Source of the DNA: Sedimenticola sp.
GTDB lineage: Bacteria; Pseudomonadota; Gammaproteobacteria; Chromatiales; Chromatiaceae
Assembly (NCBI GenBank): GCA_027038775.1
Contig: JALWGP010000097.1
Span: 1 to 15,275, forward strand
Length of the DNA stretch: 15,275 bases
Reading direction: 5' to 3'
The notes under the pieces are model-generated. The model searched no databases, was not told the DNA's origin, and saw only the letters and a list, made by a program, of their open reading frames with translations. Each line of letters begins with the position of its first letter. The stretch's first letter is position 1. Made by a program: the position numbers and the translations under genes. Below are positions 1 to 5,728 of the stretch, one piece after another.

Positions 1-318
1 GAAGAGGCGGGTCTCGAAGTCCATCCCCGGCGAAAGATCCATCCAGGCGTGGCCGGGCCGGGCGTAGCAGTAGACACAGCCGTGCTCGCAGCCGCGATAG
101 GGATTGAGGGAACGATCGAAAGGCACGTCGGGCGAGCGGTTGCGGGTGATGACGGTGCGGCTCTTCTCCGCCTGGAGGCGGACCACCGGTTCGAGACCCT
201 CCTCCAGGCCGCGGCCATCCACCGCCTCGCAACGGACGGCGTGGTAACGGTTGGGTGGATTGTGCAGGACGCCGCGGGCCTTCCAGCGGACGTTCTGCTT
301 CCGGTCGGTGCAGGTCAT
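1..318 (-). CDS. PA0069-family radical SAM protein, N-terminal part (runs off left edge)
   Basis: The 106 visible residues contain NPYRGCEHGCVYCYARP at about residues 73-89. The CxxxCxYC pattern is the radical SAM cysteine triad that binds the 4Fe-4S cluster and cleaves S-adenosylmethionine. The preceding residues (KARGVLHNPPNRY near the start, then a VITRNRSPDVPFDRSLNPYRGC-like approach split over residues 55-78) are typical of the PA0069/Rv2578c group, which is related to spore photoproduct lyase. The substrate of this group is unknown. The rest of the protein, including the SAM-binding barrel, lies outside the window. The start is the ATG at 318; no good Shine-Dalgarno sequence precedes it. 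The gene is divergent from the DUF211 gene. Family assignment is confident; function is not. Confidence 0.9.
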   Translation of the reverse strand, partial: MTCTDRKQNVRWKARGVLHNPPNRYHAVRCEAVDGRGLEEGLEPVVRLQAEKSRTVITRNRSPDVPFDRSLNPYRGCEHGCVYCYARPGHAWMDLSPGMDFETRLF

Positions 319-324
319 GGCGGT

Positions 325-330
325 ATTGTA
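325..330 (-). promoter_or_regulatory. Candidate -10 box of the radical SAM gene
   Basis: On the minus strand TACAAT matches five of six positions of the sigma-70 -10 consensus. It lies only six bases upstream of the ATG at 318, so a transcript from it would begin at or next to the start codon. I see no convincing -35 box. Weak evidence. Confidence 0.2.
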
Positions 331-376
331 CTACATTCGTTCTATTTCGATGTGCCATCGCCGGATGATCCTGTCC

Positions 377-405
377 TTGTCGGGGATCACGCCCTGGGCA
401 ATACT
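377..405 (+). promoter_or_regulatory. Candidate sigma-70 promoter for the DUF211/TIGR00267 pair
   Basis: TTGTCG (377-382) and AATACT (400-405) are separated by 17 bases; each matches four of six consensus positions. Transcription would begin near 412, giving a leader of about 30 bases before the ATG at 442. Inferred from pattern only. Confidence 0.35.
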
Positions 406-441
406 TGGTACAGGCATTCACCACCGGCAGGATCGATCCAC

Positions 442-699
442 ATGGCCAGCGTCCGTCACCTCACCCTGGATGTACTCAAGCCCCACCAGCCCAATGCGCT
501 GGAGTTCGCCCAGGCGCTGGCCGGACTGGGCCCGGGGTACGAGGTGCGGGTACGGGTCACCGAGGTGGACGAGCACACCGAGACCCTGCTGGTGACCATC
601 GACGGCGAGGCGCTGGACTTCGAGCGCATCAACGAGGCCATCGAGGCCAACGGCGGCTCCCTGCACAGCATCGACGAAGTGGTGGTACACAGCGAATAG
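442..699 (+). CDS. DUF211 family protein
   Basis: An 85-residue soluble protein. It has the DUF211 (COG1888) pattern: an opening VRHLTLDVLKPH strand, a central EVDEHTETLLVTIDG segment, then DFERINEAIEANGGSLHSIDEV at the end. The family is mostly known from archaea, folds as a small ferredoxin-like alpha/beta domain and has no established function. The ATG at 442 is chosen because the family begins two to three residues before this first strand, and AGGA lies nine bases upstream; the same frame stays open further upstream, but that part is antisense to the radical SAM gene. The stop is followed eight bases later by the next gene's ATG, so the two are very likely co-transcribed. Confidence 0.88.
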   Translation: MASVRHLTLDVLKPHQPNALEFAQALAGLGPGYEVRVRVTEVDEHTETLLVTIDGEALDFERINEAIEANGGSLHSIDEVVVHSE

Positions 700-707
700 G
701 CCCGCAC

Positions 708-1283
708 ATGCCCCCCGCACCTCTCAAGCTGCTGCTGAAGGTCTCGGGCTCGGGCGCCATCATGCGCCGCTATTTCGTGGTAAACGGCTTCGACGGCGCG
801 CTGACCCTGCTCGGCCTGCTCATGGGATTCCACATCTCCGACTCCCCCGACCTCCAGGTGGTGATCACTTCCTGCCTGGCCACCACCCTGGCACTGGGGG
901 TGAGCGGCGTCTCCAGCGCCTACATCAGCGAGGCGGCGGAACGGCGCTCCAGCCTGGCCGAACTGGAGCGGGCCATGGTCTCCGACCTGAAGGAGAGCCA
1001 CCACGCCCGCGCCGCCTTCTGGATCCCCTGGCTGGTGGCATTGACCAACGGCAGCGCCCCCTTTCTCATCGGCCTGGTGATCATCGTTCCCCTGTGGCTG
1101 GCCCGTGGCGGAGTGCCGATGCCGGCCGACCCCCTGCTGCTCGCCATGGGCACCGCGCTGGTGGTGATCTTCTCCCTCGGGGTCTTCCTGGGCCGCATCG
1201 GCGGAATCTTCTGGTTCTGGAGCGGCCTCCAGGCGCTGGCCGTCGCCCTGGCCACCCTCGGCCTGATCCGCCTCCTGGGCTGA
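708..1283 (+). CDS. TIGR00267-type VIT1/CCC1-like membrane protein
   Basis: A 191-residue integral membrane protein with about five hydrophobic segments. The N-terminal region RRYFVVNGFDGALTLLGLLMG resembles the first helix of the VIT1/CCC1 family of vacuolar-type iron/manganese transporters. It is followed by a GVSGVSSAYISEAAERR loop, which matches the family's conserved GxxS...E element. Length and pattern fit the short TIGR00267 subfamily, first defined mainly in archaea and functionally uncharacterised. The ferritin-like metal-binding insert of plant VIT1 is absent. Transport of Fe2+ or Mn2+ is therefore only a family-based guess. The start at 708 follows the DUF211 stop by eight bases; its Shine-Dalgarno sequence is poor, which suggests translational coupling. 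Confidence 0.83.
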   Translation: MPPAPLKLLLKVSGSGAIMRRYFVVNGFDGALTLLGLLMGFHISDSPDLQVVITSCLATTLALGVSGVSSAYISEAAERRSSLAELERAMVSDLKESHHARAAFWIPWLVALTNGSAPFLIGLVIIVPLWLARGGVPMPADPLLLAMGTALVVIFSLGVFLGRIGGIFWFWSGLQALAVALATLGLIRLLG

Positions 1284-1388
1284 AACCCCGTACCCGGCAT
1301 CATGGCACCCTGCCTCTCCGCCTGTTCTGCCGAAGAAAAACCCGGTATCTTTGGCGGAATCCAGCCACCTCACGAGGAGAAGCATCCC

Positions 1389-1952
1389 ATGAACCAATCT
1401 CTCGACTACGGCCCCCTGGCGGAACTGATCGGCACCTGGCGCGGCGACAAGGGCATGGACATCGCCCCGGAGCCCGACGGCACCGAGGAGAACCCCTACT
1501 ACGAGACCATCACCTTCACCCCGGTGGGCGACGTGACCAACGCCGAATCCCAGACCCTGGTGGCGCTGCACTATCTTCAGGTGGTGCAACGCAAGTCCAA
1601 CGACCAGGTGTTCCACCACCAGACCGGCTACTGGATGTGGGACGCCGCCAGCAACACCGTGATGCAGTCCCTCACCATTCCCCGCGGCGTCTGCGTGCTG
1701 GCCGGCGGCAGCTGGAACGGAGAGCGGGACGAGGAGGGCCGGGTGAAGATCGAGGTGATCGCCCGCCTGGGCGACGAAGACTGGGGCGTGGTCCAGTCCC
1801 CCTTCATGCGCGACAACGCCCGCACCGGGGAGTTCACCCACCACCTGCGCGTGGGCAATGGCAGGCTGAGCTACAGCGAGACCACCTGGGTGGACATCTA
1901 CGACCGCCTCTTCGAGCACAAGGACGCCAACGAGCTGGTACGCGTGGACTGA
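1389..1952 (+). CDS. Nitrobindin/FABP-like heme-binding beta-barrel protein (DUF1794)
   Basis: A 187-residue cytoplasmic protein. It begins the domain with GTWRGDKG (residues 15-22), the signature turn of the THAP4/nitrobindin-like beta-barrel. It continues through the family elements YYETITFTPVGD, HHQTGYWMWD, VMQSLTIPRGV and a C-terminal LSYSETTWVDIYDRLFEHKD. Relatives bind heme, and some bind NO or peroxynitrite in the ferric state. H177 in the last strand is where I would look for a heme ligand, but the sequence alone does not prove heme binding. The ATG at 1389 is chosen over upstream in-frame starts because GAGGAGA (1374-1380) sits at ideal spacing and the fold starts just after. The gene stands alone and is followed by a strong hairpin. 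Confidence 0.85.
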   Translation: MNQSLDYGPLAELIGTWRGDKGMDIAPEPDGTEENPYYETITFTPVGDVTNAESQTLVALHYLQVVQRKSNDQVFHHQTGYWMWDAASNTVMQSLTIPRGVCVLAGGSWNGERDEEGRVKIEVIARLGDEDWGVVQSPFMRDNARTGEFTHHLRVGNGRLSYSETTWVDIYDRLFEHKDANELVRVD

Positions 1953-1957
1953 GCCAC

Positions 1958-1982
1958 GCCCGGCCGGGCGCTCCGGCCGGGC
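1958..1982 (+). terminator. Hairpin after the beta-barrel gene
   Basis: A perfect 10-bp GC-only stem (GCCCGGCCGG / CCGGCCGGGC) with a five-base loop begins five bases after the stop codon. There is no T-tract, so it may act as a 3' stabiliser or a Rho-assisted terminator rather than a classical intrinsic one. Confidence 0.5.
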
Positions 1983-2114
1983 ACGGGCATGTCGAAACAG
2001 GTTGTAACACTTGTGCCCTTTCCTGAAATCCTTTTGAAAGACCACTTCTTCACAATCTCCTCTGCGAGCGGCACCCGGGCCGAATGCCGTAACCCCCCTA
2101 CAGAGGAGATCATC

Positions 2115-2606
2115 ATGAACAGACAGCTCGTACCTTTCACCCTTTTGCTTTCCCTGGCCATTCCCGCCGTTGCAGGTGCGGCCGACCTCTCCCCGCCCAC
2201 AGCCGAGGAGATGGCCGAGATCCGCAACCGGATGCAGTCTCTGTCACCGGAGGAACAGGCGCAGTACCGGACCGAGATGCAGGAGCGGATGCGCAACCTT
2301 TCTCCCGCAGACCGCGAACAGTACCGTTCCGAGATGCGCCAGCGGATGCAATCCATGTCGCCCGAGGAGCGCGCGCAGTACCGCGAGGCCAACGGCCTGG
2401 GCAACGGTCGTGGCCAGGGCGGTGGCAACCGGTACGCGTATGGCCAGGGCAACCGCGACGGATCGGGCAACCAGTACCGTTACGGCCAAGGCCGTGGCTA
2501 CGACAGCAGAATGGGCGGCGACTCCGGCAACCGGTACCGTTACGGCTATGGCCGCGGTTACGAGAGCCGCATGGGCGGCGGCCACCGGTACGGCCGGGGA
2601 CGCTGA
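2115..2606 (+). CDS. Secreted repeat protein with Gly/Arg/Tyr-rich tail
   Basis: I do not recognise a named family. The 163-residue product starts with a clear Sec signal peptide (hydrophobic LVPFTLLLSLAIPAVAGAA, likely cleaved near residue 23). Residues 40-94 hold three 19-residue repeats of the form M-x-x-[LM]-S-P-x-[ED]-[RQ]-x-Q-Y-R-x-E-M-x-x-R. These are charged, probably helical, and recall the SPEERAQYR-type repeats of DUF3106-like proteins. Residues 95-163 are low-complexity Gly/Arg/Tyr. They include two 20-residue repeats (118-137 and 138-157) built on YRYGxGRGYxSRMGG. The mature tail is strongly basic, which could suit binding to nucleic acid, polyanions or membranes. The ATG at 2115 has GAGGAGA (2103-2109) as its ribosome site. 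Function unknown. Confidence 0.75.
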   Translation: MNRQLVPFTLLLSLAIPAVAGAADLSPPTAEEMAEIRNRMQSLSPEEQAQYRTEMQERMRNLSPADREQYRSEMRQRMQSMSPEERAQYREANGLGNGRGQGGGNRYAYGQGNRDGSGNQYRYGQGRGYDSRMGGDSGNRYRYGYGRGYESRMGGGHRYGRGR

Positions 2607-2631
2607 CCCCCCTGCCCCAATCCAATCCCAG

Positions 2632-2652
2632 GCCCGCAGTCGCGGGCTTTTT
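2632..2652 (+). terminator. Intrinsic terminator of the repeat-protein gene
   Basis: GCCCGC, loop AGTC, GCGGGC, then five T residues, 25 bases after the stop at 2606. This is a classical Rho-independent terminator and separates the gene from the downstream b561 promoter. Confidence 0.85.
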
Positions 2653-2659
2653 CATGCCA

Positions 2660-2698
2660 TTCAGCTTGGTTTCAGCTCCGTTTAAGCGTGGTTTCATC
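2660..2698 (+). promoter_or_regulatory. Four 11-bp-phased direct repeats, candidate OmpR-family operator
   Basis: TTCAGC (2660), TTCAGC (2671), TTAAGC (2682) and TTCATC (2693) recur at exactly 11-bp steps. Tandem half-sites with an 11-bp period are how PhoB/OmpR-family response regulators bind. The YTTMAG-N5-YTTMAG form resembles PmrA/QseB-type boxes. The last half-site ends nine bases before a TATCTT -10-like box (2708-2713), where an activator would replace a missing -35. The regulator itself is not in the window. Confidence 0.5.
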
Positions 2699-2707
2699 CG
2701 CTCCCGC

Positions 2708-2713
2708 TATCTT
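2708..2713 (+). promoter_or_regulatory. Candidate -10 box of the b561 gene
   Basis: TATCTT matches four of six consensus positions. It lies immediately downstream of the phased repeats, with a 37-base gap to the ATG at 2751. No independent -35 box is seen, which fits activator dependence. Confidence 0.35.
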
Positions 2714-2750
2714 TCACCGCAACGGAAACCGATGATTGCGGGAGAGTACA

Positions 2751-3371
2751 ATGCAACGGGAAAGCGACGGGCAAGAGGTCAAGGTCTGGGATCCGCTGGT
2801 TCGGATCTTCCACTGGACCCTGGTGATCAGCTTCGTGGTGACCTACGCCAGCGGAGACGAGCTCGAAGGAATCCACGTCTGGTTCGGTTACCTCATCGCC
2901 GGCCTGCTGGTGTTCCGGCTCGCCTGGGGCTTCGTGGGTCCAAAACACGCCCGCTTCTCCGACTTCGTCTACGGACCGCAAGAGATCCTGGCCTATCTCA
3001 GATCGCTCGCCACCGGCAGGCCCAGGCGCTACCTGGGTCACAATCCCGCCGGCGGCCTCATGGTGATCCTGCTGCTGGTGAGCCTGGGTTTCACCACGGG
3101 CACCGGGCTGCTCATGGTGCAGACGCCGGAAGCGCCTGCCATCCAGTCCGTGCAGGAGCGTGGTGGCTGGTTCTCCGGGGAAGAGGACGAGGAGGACGAG
3201 GAACACGAGGGCAACGAGGTCCTCGAAGAAGTCCACGAGTTCTTCGCCAACCTCACCCTGCTGCTGGTGCTGCTGCACATCGCCGGGGTGGCGGTGAGCA
3301 GCCGTCTGCACCACGAGAACCTGGTGCGCGCCATGATCACCGGCAGGAAACCGGCGAAACCGGAGCAGTGA
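2751..3371 (+). CDS. Cytochrome b561 family membrane protein
   Basis: A 206-residue, four-helix diheme b-type cytochrome (Ni/Fe-hydrogenase b-type / CybB superfamily), expected to pass electrons between the quinone pool and a partner cytochrome c in the inner membrane. Candidate heme ligands are H21 (RIFHWTL), H42 (GIHVWFGY), H162 (VHEFF) and H176 (LLHIAGV), one per helix as in the family. The segment RYLGHNPAGG (residues 93-102) is typical of b561 proteins paired with diheme cytochrome c. A strongly acidic loop (residues 143-160, Glu/Asp-rich) precedes helix 4 and could dock a basic partner. The ATG at 2751 follows GGGAGAG (2740-2746); a TTG at 2736 is a less likely start. It lies 27 bases before a broken second b561 gene. 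Confidence 0.92.
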   Translation: MQRESDGQEVKVWDPLVRIFHWTLVISFVVTYASGDELEGIHVWFGYLIAGLLVFRLAWGFVGPKHARFSDFVYGPQEILAYLRSLATGRPRRYLGHNPAGGLMVILLLVSLGFTTGTGLLMVQTPEAPAIQSVQERGGWFSGEEDEEDEEHEGNEVLEEVHEFFANLTLLLVLLHIAGVAVSSRLHHENLVRAMITGRKPAKPEQ

Positions 3372-3398
3372 CACCGGTACGCGCGGGAGACGGGTGCC

Positions 3399-3788
3399 AT
3401 GGCCGATACAAGCGCAAGGACCTGGGATCTCCCCCTGCGGCTCTTCCACTGGAGCTGGGCCGCCACCTTCGCCGCCGCCTGGCTGCTGGAGGGTGACCGC
3501 ACCCTCTACTGGCACCTGCTGGCGGGCTACCTCTTCGGCGCCCTGCTCCTCTTCCGCCTGGCCTGGGGTCTTGCCGGCACCACCTGGGCACGCTTTTCCG
3601 CCTTCGCTTACGGACCCGGGCGCGCCCTGGGCTACCGGAAGGCGGTGCTGCGGGGTGAAGCGACCCGCTACCTGGGCCACAACCCCGCCGTGAAGGGCCG
3701 TGCCAACTGCAACGCCTGCCACCGCCACGCCGTACGGGGCTCTTTACAGCGAACACGAGATCCACACACCGGGGTATGTCCGCTATGA
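3399..3788 (+). pseudogene. Second cytochrome b561, truncated and joined to the end of a diheme cytochrome c
   Basis: Residues 1-96 are a b561 N-terminal half: H17 in LFHWSW, H39 in LYWHLLAGYLFG and RYLGHNPA at 90-97, closely parallel to the intact copy just upstream. Helices 3-4 with their two heme histidines are missing. At about position 3690 the frame passes into VKGRANCNACHRHAVRG, whose CNACH (3708-3722) is a c-type heme site. In the next frame it continues as YSEHEIHTPG, matching the usual end of DHC diheme cytochromes (G-x-Y/F-x-E-x-x-I-x-x-P). So a deletion joined two neighbouring genes, and a later one-base shift near 3740 broke the tail. The product would have two b-heme ligands on one face and an unexported c-heme motif. 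It is unlikely to work. Confidence 0.75.
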
Positions 3789-3940
3789 AACGGACAGAGG
3801 TTGGTCAGGCCACTCTGCGCAAGGTTGAACCCTGTGAAAAGGGTCAGCAGTACCCGGTAGGGATGCAGCAAATGGGTCAACACCACGCTGACCAGGATCA
3901 TGACGCCTGCGAAAAGGCGAACCATTCTGTCAACGGTCAT
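3668..3940 (-). pseudogene. DUF2892 (YgaP-like) membrane protein with rewritten C-terminus
   Basis: From the ATG at 3940 the protein reads MTVDRMVRLFAGVMILVSVV, then HLLHPYRVLLTLFTGFNLAQ and SGLTNLCP. This is the DUF2892 inner-membrane hairpin (two helices, ending in a TNxCP motif) found in YgaP and in small stand-alone proteins. After about residue 51 (near 3787) the normal short tail is absent. The frame instead runs about 38 residues antisense through the diheme-cytochrome remnant to a stop at 3668. The conserved membrane core is intact, so it could still be made, but the tail is artificial. The in-frame sequence upstream (VEAVDKGDMGQTAELPS) continues the frameshifted ABC-ATPase remnant without a stop. 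That suggests this gene once directly followed an ABC ATPase gene. Confidence 0.65.
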
Positions 3941-3981
3941 GGAAGGCAGTTCCGCCGTCTGTCCCATGTCGCCCTTGTCTA

Positions 3982-4118
3982 CCGCCTCGACCACCCGATG
4001 GACCGTCCCTCGGCTGGTTCCTCGTGGAGGATGCCGTCACGCAGGCGGTAGACCCGCTTGAAAACCGGAATGATGTTCTCGTCGTGGGTGACCACGATCA
4101 CTGCGGTGCCCAAGCGCT
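3982..4118 (-). pseudogene. 5'-truncated duplicate of the end of the ABC ATPase gene
   Basis: About 137 bases are near-identical to 6091-6228, the end of the intact ABC ATPase gene. By eye there are five mismatches over the 122 bases 3997-4118, plus a one-base deletion near 3996. It encodes GTAVIVVTHDENIIPVFKRV, then YRLRDGILHEEPAEGRS, so it retains the H-loop histidine but lacks Walker A, the signature and Walker B. The deletion shifts the frame to a stop at 3979. In the undamaged frame it would read on into VEAVDKGDMG and the DUF2892 gene. Upstream of 4118 the similarity stops abruptly. It is a dead fragment, same orientation as its parent. Confidence 0.85.
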
Positions 4119-4286
4119 TTCCGTTCTCTGTCAGGACACCGGATTCGAATACGGGCGTGCTTGAAAAGCTTCCGGCCACACCCATGTCAACGGGCACTGA
4201 GGCCAACATCAGGTCGACGAAATCATCCCTACATGGCGGGTCGGTTTCTTTTGTCCGGCCTCCTTTTACCAATATGGAGAAGAACC
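4119..4286. other. Unassigned segment between the ABC remnant and dsrC-like gene
   Basis: These 168 bases carry no gene I recognise. One minus-strand frame is open across it and runs into the ABC fragment, but its residues (for example VDMGVAGSFSSTPVFESG) match no family I know. Base composition is less GC-rich than the flanking genes. The segment must contain the promoter of the dsrC-like gene, but I see no convincing -35/-10 pair. Confidence 0.5.
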
Positions 4287-4637
4287 ATGAGCATCGAAGT
4301 CGAAGGCAAGACCATCCAGGCCGACGAGGAGGGTTATCTCCTCGATCCCAACGACTGGGACGAATGCATGGCGGAAGCCATCGCGGCCCGGGAGGGCATC
4401 GAACTCACCGACATGCACTGGGCCATGATCAACTACTTCCGCACCTTCTATGAAGACCACATGCGCCATCCCACCATACACGAGTGGGTGAAGACCCTGG
4501 GACGCTTCCATGGCAAGCCCTGGAAGGACGCCAAGAAATACCGGGATTTCCTCTATGAACTTTTCCCCAAGGGGCCGGTCCAGACCCTATGCAAACTGGC
4601 TGGACTGCCCAAACCCGTGGAAGAGACCGAAGAATGA
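4287..4637 (+). CDS. DsrC/TusE family sulfur-carrier-like protein lacking the C-terminal cysteine
   Basis: A 116-residue protein with the full DsrC fold signature: an opening MSIEVEGKTIQADEEGYL, then WDECMAEAIAAREGIEL, HWAMINYFRTFYEDH, and a C-terminal FPKGPVQTLCKLAGLPKP. DsrC carries sulfur as a trisulfide between two C-terminal cysteines; TusE keeps only the penultimate one (CysA). Here the inner cysteine (CysB, C102, in LCKLAGLPKP) is present, but the chain ends VEETEE where DsrC has TGCV, so CysA is missing. It therefore cannot form the usual intramolecular disulfide. It may be a regulatory paralogue of the RspA kind, or pair with another thiol. GGAG at 4276-4279 is the ribosome site. The stop lies 14 bases before yfdX, so the two form an operon. 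Confidence 0.92.
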   Translation: MSIEVEGKTIQADEEGYLLDPNDWDECMAEAIAAREGIELTDMHWAMINYFRTFYEDHMRHPTIHEWVKTLGRFHGKPWKDAKKYRDFLYELFPKGPVQTLCKLAGLPKPVEETEE

Positions 4638-4651
4638 ACAGGAGAAACAGC

Positions 4652-5644
4652 ATGAAGCACAACAAACCCCGTTATCTGGCCGCCGCGCTGTCACTGGCCA
4701 CCCTCCTTGCAGCAGCGCCAGCGGGCGCCGCACAAGAAAAGCAACAGAGCCAGCCGCTCGCGCAGAACCAGCAGGTCTCATCTTCTCTCACCCAGGAAGC
4801 GGGCAAAAAAGCGCAGGAAAAACGCGAGGAGATCATCCAGGAAGCCGTCAGTGCCCTGCAGGAGAGCTTTGCGGTGCTCAAGGCACTGGACCAGGGTGAC
4901 AAAAAGAAGGCGCTGGATGCCCTGAGCAAGGCCATCGGCAAACTGGAGGTGGTAGTGGCCCGCCATCCCGAGCTGGCCTTGGCGCCAGTGGACGTTTCCA
5001 TGACCACCTTCGACGTCATCGCCACCACAGGGGAGATTCTGCGGGCGCGCAAGGAGGTGATCGCCCTGATGGAAAAGGGTGATCTGCCCACGGCACGGGA
5101 GCTGCTGGATTCCCTGCGCAGCGAGATCGTGGTCACCGTCACCTCCGTGCCCCTGGCCACCTATCCTGACGCTCTCAAGGCCATCACGCCGCTCATCGAC
5201 CAGGGCAAGATGAAAGAGGCCAAGATGGCGATGGAATCGGCATTGGCCACCCTGGTGGTAACCCGTCACATCATTCCGCTGCCGCTGTTGCGGGCGGAGG
5301 AAGCACTGGTGATCGCCGAGGTGCTGGCCGAGAAGAAGAACCGCAGCGAGAAAGAGAACCTGGTGCTGCACAACACATTGATGGAGGTGGAGGTCCAGTT
5401 GAAACGCTCCGAGGCTCTGGGATACGGCACCCACGAGCATTACCAGGAGTTGCAGAAACAGCTGGACGAAATCCGCGACAAGGTGAGCGGAGGCAAATCC
5501 GGCACCGGCTTCTTCGACAAGATCAGGGCATCGATGGAGTCGCTGAAGGCGGAGATCTTCGGCGGAACGGAGCCGGCAACCTCCAAGCCCCAGGAAGCCA
5601 AGCCTGACAAAGGGGCACAGACCGACGACAAGAAGCAGAACTGA
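4652..5644 (+). CDS. YfdX family periplasmic protein
   Basis: A 330-residue exported, all-helical protein. The signal peptide is hydrophobic YLAAALSLATLLAAAPAGAA, with cleavage likely near residue 27. The YfdX domain spans about residues 58-240, with internal helical repeats such as LKALDQGDKKKALDALSKAI, MEKGDLPTARELLDSL and IDQGKMKEAKMAMESAL, and the family hallmark IIPLPLLRAEEAL. YfdX proteins are stress-linked and some show chaperone-like behaviour in vitro; no enzymatic role is established. This one is longer than the usual roughly 210 residues because of a coiled-coil-like region (about 240-275) and a charged Lys/Asp tail. The ATG at 4652 has AGGAG (4640-4644) at ideal spacing. An ATG at 4634 overlapping the dsrC stop is possible but lacks such a site. 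Confidence 0.88.
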   Translation: MKHNKPRYLAAALSLATLLAAAPAGAAQEKQQSQPLAQNQQVSSSLTQEAGKKAQEKREEIIQEAVSALQESFAVLKALDQGDKKKALDALSKAIGKLEVVVARHPELALAPVDVSMTTFDVIATTGEILRARKEVIALMEKGDLPTARELLDSLRSEIVVTVTSVPLATYPDALKAITPLIDQGKMKEAKMAMESALATLVVTRHIIPLPLLRAEEALVIAEVLAEKKNRSEKENLVLHNTLMEVEVQLKRSEALGYGTHEHYQELQKQLDEIRDKVSGGKSGTGFFDKIRASMESLKAEIFGGTEPATSKPQEAKPDKGAQTDDKKQN

Positions 5645-5675
5645 CCCCCTGCCTGAACCACGGCAACCTCTCGAC

Positions 5676-5697
5676 CCCGGCTTGGCCGGGTTTTTTT
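5676..5697 (+). terminator. Intrinsic terminator of the dsrC-like/yfdX operon
   Basis: CCCGGC, loop TTG, GCCGGG, then seven T residues, 32 bases after the yfdX stop. A strong Rho-independent terminator that ends ten bases before the convergent cytochrome remnant. Confidence 0.92.
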
Positions 5698-5720
5698 CGT
5701 TCCGGATCAACGGGAATCCC

Positions 5721-5728
5721 ACACTACC
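5721..5728. repeat. 8-bp direct repeat (left), candidate target-site duplication
   Basis: ACACTACC occurs here and again at 5922-5929, bracketing the transposase relic. Eight-base duplications are usual for IS256-family insertion. The sequence shared is exactly eight bases; bases on both outer sides differ. Confidence 0.6.

Noticed and set aside
456..2045. Long open frame on the minus strand (about 529 residues)
   Set aside because: It is antisense to DUF211, TIGR00267 and the beta-barrel gene. Its product is His/Gly/Ala/Val-rich with no recognisable domain, a typical by-product of GC-rich coding on the other strand.
2071..2092. Sigma-54-like promoter (GGCAC...TGCC) upstream of the repeat-protein gene
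   Set aside because: The spacing between the GG and GC elements does not match the fixed -24/-12 rule.
3979..4272. Minus-strand frame of 97 codons as an independent small gene
   Set aside because: Its second half is the duplicated ABC ATPase end in frame, cut by a frameshift; its first half matches no family, so it is debris rather than a gene.
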